Made by a program: the position numbers and the translations under genes. A stretch of 23,812 nt of DNA from Actinomycetota bacterium (GTDB lineage Bacteria > Actinomycetota > Actinomycetes > S36-B12 > UBA5976), in the NCBI GenBank assembly GCA_009702945.1, contig WLGZ01000002.1, forward strand, positions 1 to 23,812, given 5' to 3'. Positions 1 to 7,041 of this stretch are shown here, piece by piece (positions within the stretch are counted from its first letter, which is position 1; each line of letters opens with the position of its first letter). Below the pieces are notes generated by a model, which was given only the letters and a program-made list of their open reading frames with translations, did no database searches and was not told the origin of the DNA.

Positions 1-46
1 ATTGTGCGCACGAGATTCTCCTAGTGATTTAACTAACGACAGTCTT

Positions 47-781
47 TCAGCAAATGCCCTGATAGTCATGGGGAACGGTTGCGTTATAGACATAAGTTAT
101 GAAATTGGCCCAATCAAATACCGGCAGGCCAGTGGCTGCCTCAATTGCCTTGCTATATGGAGGCAGGTCACTGCACTCCAACATAAATGCCCGAATTTTT
201 GGATCCCGCTTAATTGCATCCTTGGCTGCTTGGACCGCTTCATCGCGCATCTTGTCTTCATCGAGAGTTCCCAGTTCCTTCAAGATCACATCATTGAAGT
301 GTGAGTAAGTTTCCATACCTTGCACAGTCAAGCGTGAACTATCAGCGATACCAGCACCAGCAAGTAGTTCATCGGTCAATGAAGCTGAGTTAGCAGTCAG
401 AACTGCGATGTGGTGTTCCTTGCCATACATGTTTAACAGCATTGGTATTTGCACCAAGCTGGTTAAGAAAACTGGAATGTTAACTTGGCTGGCAACTTCC
501 TCTTGGAAGCTAGCCATAAATCCACAGTTGCCTGTAATGGCGCGTACACCTTCGGCTTCAAGTTTCTTTGCAGCGTCCACCATGATCTTGGCGTAGCTAT
601 CGCCATTGCCACGAAGGACATCCGCACCGGAAACTCCAGCGACTGATTCGTATCGCACAGGAAAAGGGAAGGTTCCTGCGTTATTTAAATCACCTGGGAT
701 AAATGGAATGTGCCACTCGGCACAAAGCATTCCAATTGCGTACCCGTAAGCAACTTGTCCAGCTCTGGCTTGGTAGATCAT
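47..781 (-). CDS. Aspartate/glutamate racemase superfamily protein
   Basis: The protein has 244 residues and is complete. It has the two-cysteine layout of the cofactor-independent Asp/Glu/hydantoin racemase superfamily: Cys86 in a TGNCGF motif and Cys203 in LECSDLPP. In this family one cysteine takes the alpha proton and the other reprotonates the opposite face. The N-terminal segment PGDLNNAGTFPFPV (residues 29-42) is typical of a subgroup annotated only as 'aspartate/glutamate racemase family', so the substrate is unknown; maleate isomerases, hydantoin racemases and arylmalonate decarboxylases share the fold. No signal peptide is seen, so it should be cytoplasmic. A GGGGA stretch lies just upstream of the ATG. 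It is divergent from the oxoacid dehydrogenase operon and shares with it a region holding an 18-bp palindrome, which suggests common control. The family call is firm; the reaction is open. Confidence 0.85.
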   Translation of the reverse strand: MIYQARAGQVAYGYAIGMLCAEWHIPFIPGDLNNAGTFPFPVRYESVAGVSGADVLRGNGDSYAKIMVDAAKKLEAEGVRAITGNCGFMASFQEEVASQVNIPVFLTSLVQIPMLLNMYGKEHHIAVLTANSASLTDELLAGAGIADSSRLTVQGMETYSHFNDVILKELGTLDEDKMRDEAVQAAKDAIKRDPKIRAFMLECSDLPPYSKAIEAATGLPVFDWANFITYVYNATVPHDYQGIC

Positions 782-802
782 TTAAGTCCCCATAAGGTTA
801 GC

Positions 803-816
803 GATTCCCGCGAATC
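803..816. repeat. Short inverted repeat in the divergent promoter region
   Basis: GATTC and GAATC arms flank a CCGC centre, between the racemase start and the 18-bp palindrome. It could be a second, weaker protein-binding site or chance. Nothing else supports a function. Confidence 0.3.
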
Positions 817-823
817 TGCATAC

Positions 824-841
824 ATTAGTGCATGCACTAAT
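824..841. promoter_or_regulatory. Perfect 18-bp palindrome, candidate operator
   Basis: ATTAGTGCATGCACTAAT is a perfect dyad with no spacer. It lies 42 bp from the racemase start and 80 bp from the E1alpha start, in the 140-bp region between the two divergent units. Its size and symmetry suit a dimeric helix-turn-helix repressor (GntR, TetR or MarR type), but I do not recognise the sequence as a named operator, and no regulator gene lies in the visible flank. I cannot assign a convincing -35/-10 pair on either strand, so its position relative to the promoters is unknown. Confidence 0.6.
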
Positions 842-921
842 CATTCTTTGCCTAGAAAGTCCCCAAGTCAAGCCTGTTTTGCCACTTGCCAATGCTGGGC
901 GCAGCGTGGAAGAGTGCAATC

Positions 922-2007
922 ATGAGCGAATCGCGGTTTTTACCGAACTTTGAAGCGATTGCTCCATTTAGTCGCCTAACCGATTCTGGAATTTTGGATT
1001 CTGGCGAATCCCCAATGTCAGATGAAGCGGTGCTTGAAGCGCTTCGCTACATGATGCTGACTCGAGTCTTTGATGACAAAGCCACCAGCATGCAACGCCA
1101 AGGTCGCTTTGGAACTTTCTCGTCAGTGCGCGGCCAAGAGGCATCAGTAGTTGGCGCAGCTTCAACGCTTGATCCAGCAAAGGATTGGATCGTTCCGCAG
1201 TATCGCGAATTCCCGGCATTGATTCGTCACGGTTACCCAATCGAAAACTTCGCGCTGTACTTCATGGGCAATCCAAAAGGTGGCACGATTCCACCAAACG
1301 TAAATATGTTGCCAATGCAGATTTCACTTGCTGCCCAAATTCCACAGGCAACCGGCTTGGCGTGGGGACTAAAGATGCAAGGTAGTGACGGTGTTGTCAT
1401 TACTTTCTTTGGTGATGGCGCATCGTCGGAAGGAGACTTCCACGAAAGTTTGAACCTTGCCGGAATCATGAAAGCTCCAGTCATTTTCTTTTTGCAAAAT
1501 AATGGCTGGGCTATTTCAACACCACGTGAAAATCAAACTGCTGCTCGCTCATTTGCCGAACGCGCAATTGGTTATGGCGTTGAAGGTGTAATGGTTGATG
1601 GCAACGATTTGCTTGCAGTACATGAAGTGACTGCGCAAGCTGTCGCTAAGGCTCGCGCCGGCGGCGGACCAACTTTGATCGAATCGGTTACTTATCGAAC
1701 CGGTGCGCATAACACTGCCGATGATCCAACGCGATACGTAGATCAACAAGAACTTGAAAAGTGGCAACAAAAAGATCCAGTAGAGCGAATTAAGAATTAC
1801 TTACGTAGCCGTGGCATCTGGAATGAAAATCTCGAACAAGAATTGCTGGATAGTTGCGCAGCTCAAATTGATGCCGCAATGGAGATTGCCCGTAACACTC
1901 CGCTAGCAACAAGTGATGCATTGTTTGATCACGTGTATGCCGAACCACCACAACGCATGCTGGATCAGAAGCGCGATTGGGCAATTCGAAACGGTGATGC
2001 CCAATGA
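922..2007 (+). CDS. bkdA: 2-oxoacid dehydrogenase E1 component, alpha subunit (branched-chain type)
   Basis: This is the thiamin-diphosphate-binding alpha subunit of the E1 decarboxylase, 361 residues from the ATG chosen. That start has GGAAGAG seven bases upstream; an in-frame ATG 12 codons earlier lacks such a site. The TPP motif starts at GDG (164-166) and ends at NN (193-194). The phosphorylation-loop region YRTGAHNTADDPTRY (258-272) resembles branched-chain more than pyruvate E1alpha. With E1beta it would decarboxylate a 2-oxoacid and pass the acyl group to E2 lipoate. Its stop overlaps the E1beta start (ATGA), so the two are translationally coupled. The exact substrate (branched-chain oxoacids, pyruvate, acetoin or something cluster-specific) cannot be read from the sequence; the symbol reflects family resemblance. 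Confidence 0.9.
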   Translation: MSESRFLPNFEAIAPFSRLTDSGILDSGESPMSDEAVLEALRYMMLTRVFDDKATSMQRQGRFGTFSSVRGQEASVVGAASTLDPAKDWIVPQYREFPALIRHGYPIENFALYFMGNPKGGTIPPNVNMLPMQISLAAQIPQATGLAWGLKMQGSDGVVITFFGDGASSEGDFHESLNLAGIMKAPVIFFLQNNGWAISTPRENQTAARSFAERAIGYGVEGVMVDGNDLLAVHEVTAQAVAKARAGGGPTLIESVTYRTGAHNTADDPTRYVDQQELEKWQQKDPVERIKNYLRSRGIWNENLEQELLDSCAAQIDAAMEIARNTPLATSDALFDHVYAEPPQRMLDQKRDWAIRNGDAQ

Positions 2008-2987
2008 GCGAAAAGACGATGATCGAAGCAATTCGCGAATGCCTTGGCCAAGAAATGGAAGCCGATAATCGTGTTGTTGTAATCGGTGAAGACGTAGGTG
2101 TTCTTGGTGGCGTATTCCGCGCTACTGATGGTTTGCAAGCTCGCTTTGGCAAAGAACGTGTTGTCGATATGCCACTTGCTGAAGGTGTGATTGTTGGTTC
2201 GGGAATCGGATTAGCAATGAGTGGCCTGCGTCCAGTAATTGAATTGCAGTTCTTAGGTTTTGGTCACCAAGCGTTCCATCAAATTGGTCAGCAAGTTGCG
2301 CGTCTGCGTTACCGTTCCCAAGGTCGGCATGCACTCCCACTTGTCATTCGTTCACCTTTTGGTGGCGGTGTTCGTACCCCAGAACTTCACTCCGATGCGT
2401 TCGAAGCTTTTTATACCCACACACCTGGGTTAAAAGTTGTTGCGCCAGCAACGGCATACGATGCAAAAGGCTTACTTGCAGCTGCTATTGAATCAGACGA
2501 CCCAGTTCTTTATTTAGAACCGCTTAAGGGTTACCGCCTAACTAAAGATGAAGTGCCAGACGAGCGTTACACAGTTCCACTTGGAAAACTGCGGGTGGCT
2601 CGCGCCGGTGCGGACGTAACTTTAATTGCTTGGTCTGCAGCAGTTAATGTTGCCGAACGCGCAGCCGAAGAGCTTTCTGAACAGGGAATCAGCGTTGAAG
2701 TACTTGATCTGCGTTCCCTGAATCCACTTGATATAGATGGCATCGCAGAATCTGTTGCCAAGACCGGGCGGGTCGCGATCCTGCATGAAGCGCCGCTTAC
2801 TGGTGGTTTTGGTGGCGAGCTGGTTGCAACAATTCAGCAAGAATGCTTCTACAGTTTGGAAGCACCGATCATTCGAATTTCTGCTCCTGATACTCCATAC
2901 CCACTAGGTGGCGTCGAAGACCTTTACATTCCTGATGTTGACCGCGTAGCTGCAGAAGTAGCTGCTTTGGCAAAGGCATCTGCATGA
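2004..2987 (+). CDS. bkdB: 2-oxoacid dehydrogenase E1 component, beta subunit
   Basis: The 327-residue beta subunit is of usual length for BkdB/PdhB. It begins with the typical IGEDVGVLGGVFRATDGL segment (about residues 27-44), continues with the transketolase-like pyrimidine domain (RVVDMPLAEGVIVGSGIGLA, about 52-71), and ends with a transketolase C-terminal domain (about 190-320, including EVLDLRSLNPLD). It forms the alpha2beta2 E1 heterotetramer with the upstream subunit; the Glu of the beta domain activates TPP in this family. It overlaps both neighbours by four bases (ATGA at each end), which fits fixed stoichiometry by coupled translation. Confidence 0.92.
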   Translation: MSEKTMIEAIRECLGQEMEADNRVVVIGEDVGVLGGVFRATDGLQARFGKERVVDMPLAEGVIVGSGIGLAMSGLRPVIELQFLGFGHQAFHQIGQQVARLRYRSQGRHALPLVIRSPFGGGVRTPELHSDAFEAFYTHTPGLKVVAPATAYDAKGLLAAAIESDDPVLYLEPLKGYRLTKDEVPDERYTVPLGKLRVARAGADVTLIAWSAAVNVAERAAEELSEQGISVEVLDLRSLNPLDIDGIAESVAKTGRVAILHEAPLTGGFGGELVATIQQECFYSLEAPIIRISAPDTPYPLGGVEDLYIPDVDRVAAEVAALAKASA

Positions 2988-4204
2988 GCAACTTAATTGA
3001 CTACAAGCTTGCTGACGTCGGTGAAGGTATTGCTGAAGCCGAAGTAATCGAGTGGTTAGTCGCGGTCGGAGACACCGTTAAGGAAGATCAGCCAGTAGTC
3101 ATTGTAGAAACTGACAAATCACAAATTGAAATCCCTGCACCAGTTACTGGAGTTGTGAAGTCTCTTGGTGCAAAAGTCGGCGATGTATTAGCAGTCGGTT
3201 CTAACTTGATGCAGATTGAAGCAACCGGCGTTGTTTCGAAAGACATCGCAGCGCATGCATCCACTCCCGCTGTCGAAGTGAAACAAACTTCTGCATCTGC
3301 AACAACACCAGCCCGCGCAACAAATGTGCGCCTACTTGCTAGTCCAAGTACCCGCAAACTTGCTGCATCACTTGGCGTTTCACTTGAAGCAATTGTCGGA
3401 TCAGGTCCAAACGGACGAATCACTTCAGACGATGTCACAAATGCAAAGTCAGGTGTCAACACCGCAGCACCGACACACGACAATTCACAAACAATCGCGC
3501 AAGCAGTTGGCAACGGTATTACCTTGATCCAGTTGCGCGGTTTGCGTCGACAAATTGCGACCAGCATGTCTGAAGCACTTCGAATTCCGCACATCACAGA
3601 ATTTAAAGAAATTGATGCCACTGCACTAATGGCATTACGCAGTGAACTAGCGCCACAGATTGAAAAAGAAGGAATCAAGTTCTCGGTAACGCCACTCTTA
3701 ATGCGTGCTTGCGTTGTTGCATTACAGAATCACCCAACCTTTAACGCCCGCTTTGATTCTGAAATGGGTGAGATCCGTCAGTACGACGACATAAACCTTG
3801 GTTTTGCCACTGCTACGGAAGATGGCTTAATCGTTCCAGTTATGCGCAAAGCAAATGACTTCACAGTTGCGATGTTGGCCAAAGAAACTGAACAACTGGC
3901 TGAGCTTGCTAAAACCAGAAAAGCTACATCGGATCAACTTGGTGGCGGCACGTTTACCGTTACTAACTTTGGTTCCTTTGGAACTTGGCTAGGCACGCCA
4001 ATCATTCGCCCACCTGAGGTTGCGATTGCTGGCTTTGGTCGGATCGCCGAAAAGGTAATTCCAGTTGATGGTGTGCCAGCAGTTCGCATGGTGCTACCGA
4101 TCGTTGTGGCAGCAGATCATCGAATTAATGATGGCGCTCACCTCGGCGCATTTGTAAGTGACATTGCGAAACTTTTGCTCAATCCAGAATCTTTAGTGAA
4201 GTAG
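2984..4204 (+). CDS. bkdC: Dihydrolipoamide acyltransferase (E2) of a 2-oxoacid dehydrogenase complex
   Basis: The E2 core enzyme has 406 residues and a clean three-part layout. There is one N-terminal lipoyl domain (about 4-80, lipoyl Lys45 in ETDKSQ), an Ala/Thr/Ser-rich linker, a peripheral-subunit-binding domain (about 114-152, RLLASPSTRKLAASLGV...GPNGRI), a second linker, and the catalytic acyltransferase domain (about 175-406). The active-site motif HRINDG carries His379 and Asp383. It transfers the acyl group from lipoate to CoA and scaffolds E1 and E3. A single lipoyl domain is typical of branched-chain-type E2; many actinobacterial SucB/AceF-like E2 have more. It overlaps the E1beta stop by ATGA. 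The next gene starts 10 bases downstream. Confidence 0.92.
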   Translation: MSNLIDYKLADVGEGIAEAEVIEWLVAVGDTVKEDQPVVIVETDKSQIEIPAPVTGVVKSLGAKVGDVLAVGSNLMQIEATGVVSKDIAAHASTPAVEVKQTSASATTPARATNVRLLASPSTRKLAASLGVSLEAIVGSGPNGRITSDDVTNAKSGVNTAAPTHDNSQTIAQAVGNGITLIQLRGLRRQIATSMSEALRIPHITEFKEIDATALMALRSELAPQIEKEGIKFSVTPLLMRACVVALQNHPTFNARFDSEMGEIRQYDDINLGFATATEDGLIVPVMRKANDFTVAMLAKETEQLAELAKTRKATSDQLGGGTFTVTNFGSFGTWLGTPIIRPPEVAIAGFGRIAEKVIPVDGVPAVRMVLPIVVAADHRINDGAHLGAFVSDIAKLLLNPESLVK

Positions 4205-4214
4205 GGCAGCGGCT

Positions 4215-5642
4215 GTGGTTGTTGGAGAAATGCCGTCATCGGTTGACTTGTTAGTTATTGGTGGCGGACCAGGTGGCTACGTAGCTGCTATTGCTGCAGC
4301 CCAACTTGGTCGCCAAGTAGTTCTCGTTGATGCCCAAGGGGAAGCTGGACTTGGTGGCGTTTGTGTAAACGTTGGCTGCATTCCTTCCAAGGCACTTATT
4401 GGATTGGCTCATGCAACTCACGACATTTCTGGCTGGGGTAAGCGCGGCCTAAAAGTCACCGGTGAACCAACAGTAGATATGAAGGAATTCCAAACTTGGA
4501 AAACAGAAGTCGTCACTGGCTTAAACGGTGGAGTCAGACAACTTCTTAAAACTACTGGTGTGGATGTCCGTCAAGGCTTCTTCCGCTTCACTCGCAAAGA
4601 TCAAGGCGTTCTGGAGTTTGGCGATGCCCCTCCAACCCACATTCAATTTAAGAATTGCATCATTGCTACCGGCTCTCGCCCAACTGTGATTCCAGGCTTA
4701 CCACGCGATGGAAAACGGATCCTTGATTCATCTGACGTACTTGAACTCGATGTATTGCCAAAATCAATTGCAGTTGTTGGCGGGGGATACATCGGAGTTG
4801 AACTTGGTACTGCGCTTGCTCAACTGGGTTCAAAAGTAATCATGATTGAAGCGGCCGAAAGATTACTTCCAGCCTTACCTTCAACTTTGGTTGCGCCAGT
4901 TGCCCGACGCCTTGGTGAACTCGGTGTTGATGTTCGAGTTAACACCAAGGTCGTTAGCGATAACGGTAAGTCATTGACCGTAACAACCGATGGTTCTGAA
5001 TCTGCAATTGATGTTGATTACGTTGTGGTTGCAATTGGTCGCACGCCAAACACCGACGACATCGGACTTGAAGTTATTGGCATCAAGCCAAATGCTCGCG
5101 GCATCCTTGAAGTTGGACCTGATCTTTTAGTCACGCCAAAGATTGCAGCCATCGGAGACATAACTCCAGGTCCAGCGTTGGCCCACAAAGCTAGCGCTGA
5201 AGCCCACGTTGCAGCCGAAGTGTTAAGTGGCCACGATGCAAAGTTTGATCCAACTGCAATCCCTGCCGTTGTATTCAGTGATCCAGAAATTGCAATGACT
5301 GGACTAACTGTCGATGAGGCAAAGGAAGCTGGTTACCAAGCAGTTGGTTCAATGTTCCCAATGGCTGCATCAGGTCGGGCATACACACTTGGGGAAAAAG
5401 CCGGCTTTGCGCAATTAGTCCATACTCCAGAGGGCGTTGTGCTCGGTGCCCAAATTGTCGGACCTCACGCCTCCGAATACATTGCCGAAGTAACTCTGGC
5501 AATCGAAATGGGCGCAAGTCTGCAAGACTTAGCAGACACAATTCACCCTCACCCTTCAATGAGCGAAACCTTGCCCGAGGCCGCTCGAGTCGGTTTGGGA
5601 TTTCCAATACATGTTTCACCAAAACGCCAACGCAACACCTAA
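4215..5642 (+). CDS. lpdA: Dihydrolipoamide dehydrogenase (E3)
   Basis: This flavoprotein disulfide reductase has 475 residues from the GTG. It reoxidises dihydrolipoamide on E2 and reduces NAD+. Visible are the FAD-binding GGGPGG (16-21), the redox disulfide CVNVGC (Cys50 and Cys55), the NAD-binding GGGYIGVELG, the second FAD motif around AIGDITPGPALAHKA, and the C-terminal interface motif HPHPSMSE (catalytic His446, Glu451). The GTG at 4215 is preferred because AGGG lies eight bases upstream. An ATG at 4230 has GGAG only two bases before it, too close, but cannot be excluded (470 residues). It completes a dedicated E1-E2-E3 set, so this complex need not borrow the housekeeping Lpd. Confidence 0.92.
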   Translation: MVVGEMPSSVDLLVIGGGPGGYVAAIAAAQLGRQVVLVDAQGEAGLGGVCVNVGCIPSKALIGLAHATHDISGWGKRGLKVTGEPTVDMKEFQTWKTEVVTGLNGGVRQLLKTTGVDVRQGFFRFTRKDQGVLEFGDAPPTHIQFKNCIIATGSRPTVIPGLPRDGKRILDSSDVLELDVLPKSIAVVGGGYIGVELGTALAQLGSKVIMIEAAERLLPALPSTLVAPVARRLGELGVDVRVNTKVVSDNGKSLTVTTDGSESAIDVDYVVVAIGRTPNTDDIGLEVIGIKPNARGILEVGPDLLVTPKIAAIGDITPGPALAHKASAEAHVAAEVLSGHDAKFDPTAIPAVVFSDPEIAMTGLTVDEAKEAGYQAVGSMFPMAASGRAYTLGEKAGFAQLVHTPEGVVLGAQIVGPHASEYIAEVTLAIEMGASLQDLADTIHPHPSMSETLPEAARVGLGFPIHVSPKRQRNT

Positions 5643-5663
5643 GAAGGGAAGTACGTTTTAACC

Positions 5664-6986
5664 ATGCGTATTACAGAAGCCGATAAAAAGTTCCTTAAAG
5701 CCGAAATCGAAGTGCTTAAAGCACCAGAACTCGATTCCCCTCCAGCGCAGCGTTTGCCTGAGGTCATCGAAACTGTTTCGAAGATGCTTTCCGAAATTGA
5801 AAAGAATGGCATCGATGCCGTTAGAAAATACTCCCGTGACCTTGATAAGTGGGACAAAGATTTTGAACTAAGTGCAGCCGACTTGGCAAAGACTGGTGAC
5901 AAGCTTTCACCTGAACTTCGCAAGGCTCTGGAAATTGGTTCCGAACGTACCAAGATGTTTGCAAAGGAAACTCGCAAGCACTTAGTTGACTTCGAACTTG
6001 AAACCACACCTGGTGTTGTACTGGGTCAGAAGTACATTCCAATTGAACGTGTTGGTGCTTACTTGCCTGCAGGTAACTTCCCAATTCTTTCGTCAGCATT
6101 CATGACTGTTGGAGTTTCTAAAGTTGCTGGCGTACCGATGACGATGGCATGCACTCCGCCTATGTCTGAAACTGGTGGCAACGATGCAGTTCTTTACTCG
6201 GCATATCTATCTGGTGTAGACCGCACTTTCATTCTTGGTGGCGTGCAAGCACTTGCCGCGATGACCTTTGGCCTACTTGGTGAAAAGCCAGTAGACATTT
6301 TGGTTGGCGCAGGAAATGCATACGTTGCCGAAGCCAAGCGCCAGTTGTTCGGCCGCGTTGGTATCGACTTGCTTGCTGGACCATCTGAAGTCGCTGTAAT
6401 TGCAGATGACACTGCAGATGCTCGCATGGTTGCTTGCGACCTATTAGGTCAGGCTGAGCACGGCATGCAGTCACCTGCATCACTTGTAACAACATCGCGC
6501 GAACTTGGTATGGCAGTTATTGACGAAGTAAAGCGTCAGCTAGGCGAACTATCCACCGAATACATCGCTGGCCCAGCTTGGCGCGATTACGGAACTGTTT
6601 ACTTGGTTAAGACTCCAGACGATGCGATCGAAGTTATGGATACTTTGGCACCTGAGCATTTGGAAATTCTGACTGGTGACAACGACTACTACCTAAAGCA
6701 CCTAAAGAACTATGGCTCATTGTTTATCGGAGAATGGTCCACAGTGTCTTACGCTGACAAGGGAACAACTGGTACTAACCACGTGCTTCCAACGGGTGGT
6801 GGCGCGAAGTACACATCAGGTTTGTCAGTAGGTCGCTTCCTAAAGCCAGTGACTTACCAAACCTCAACTCGCGAATCCACAATGCAGGTAGCTCCGCACA
6901 ACTCAGCAATCGCTGGGTTTGAAGGAATGTCAGCTCACAAGGCAACAGCCGATCTACGTATTGAGTTGTTAAACGCCGGCAAGTAA
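5664..6986 (+). CDS. Histidinol dehydrogenase-like (HpsN-like) zinc dehydrogenase, substrate unknown
   Basis: The protein has 440 residues and belongs to the histidinol dehydrogenase family, zinc enzymes that oxidise an alcohol to a carboxylate in two NAD+ steps. Counterparts of the HisD catalytic and zinc residues are present: Gln263 and His266 (GQAEHG), Glu331-His332 (APEHLE), Asp365, His373 and His425. Three features depart from biosynthetic HisD: GAGN instead of GPGN before AYVAEAKRQLFG, AGPSE instead of AGPTE, and DKGTTGTNH, where Asp and His are eight residues apart instead of seven. The pattern resembles the catabolic HisD-like group that includes sulfopropanediol dehydrogenase HpsN. 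No his genes are near; it follows E3 by 21 bases, with AGAAGGGAAG upstream. It probably oxidises a terminal alcohol whose product feeds the oxoacid dehydrogenase, but that is inference. Confidence 0.85.
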   Translation: MRITEADKKFLKAEIEVLKAPELDSPPAQRLPEVIETVSKMLSEIEKNGIDAVRKYSRDLDKWDKDFELSAADLAKTGDKLSPELRKALEIGSERTKMFAKETRKHLVDFELETTPGVVLGQKYIPIERVGAYLPAGNFPILSSAFMTVGVSKVAGVPMTMACTPPMSETGGNDAVLYSAYLSGVDRTFILGGVQALAAMTFGLLGEKPVDILVGAGNAYVAEAKRQLFGRVGIDLLAGPSEVAVIADDTADARMVACDLLGQAEHGMQSPASLVTTSRELGMAVIDEVKRQLGELSTEYIAGPAWRDYGTVYLVKTPDDAIEVMDTLAPEHLEILTGDNDYYLKHLKNYGSLFIGEWSTVSYADKGTTGTNHVLPTGGGAKYTSGLSVGRFLKPVTYQTSTRESTMQVAPHNSAIAGFEGMSAHKATADLRIELLNAGK

Positions 6987-6997
6987 ATCTAAAAACA

Positions 6998-7029
6998 AAA
7001 GCCCGCTTTCACATCAGAAAGCGGGCTTT
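6998..7029. terminator. Bidirectional intrinsic terminator
   Basis: A perfect 13-bp stem (AAAGCCCGCTTTC / GAAAGCGGGCTTT) surrounds a six-base loop (ACATCA). It sits between the convergent stop codons of the HisD-like gene and kup. The A-run before it and the T-rich end give weak U-tracts on both strands, so it can serve both units. Confidence 0.9.
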
Positions 7030-7041
7030 AGTTATGAGTTC

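Noticed and set aside
3088..3678. 196-codon open frame on the minus strand inside the E2 gene
   Set aside because: It lies fully antisense to a well-conserved E2 with intact motifs; its protein shows no family features and has no ribosome site, so it is a frame shadow.
5664..6986. Annotation as biosynthetic histidinol dehydrogenase (hisD)
   Set aside because: No other his gene is near, the gene sits in an oxoacid dehydrogenase operon, and several signature motifs differ from biosynthetic HisD.
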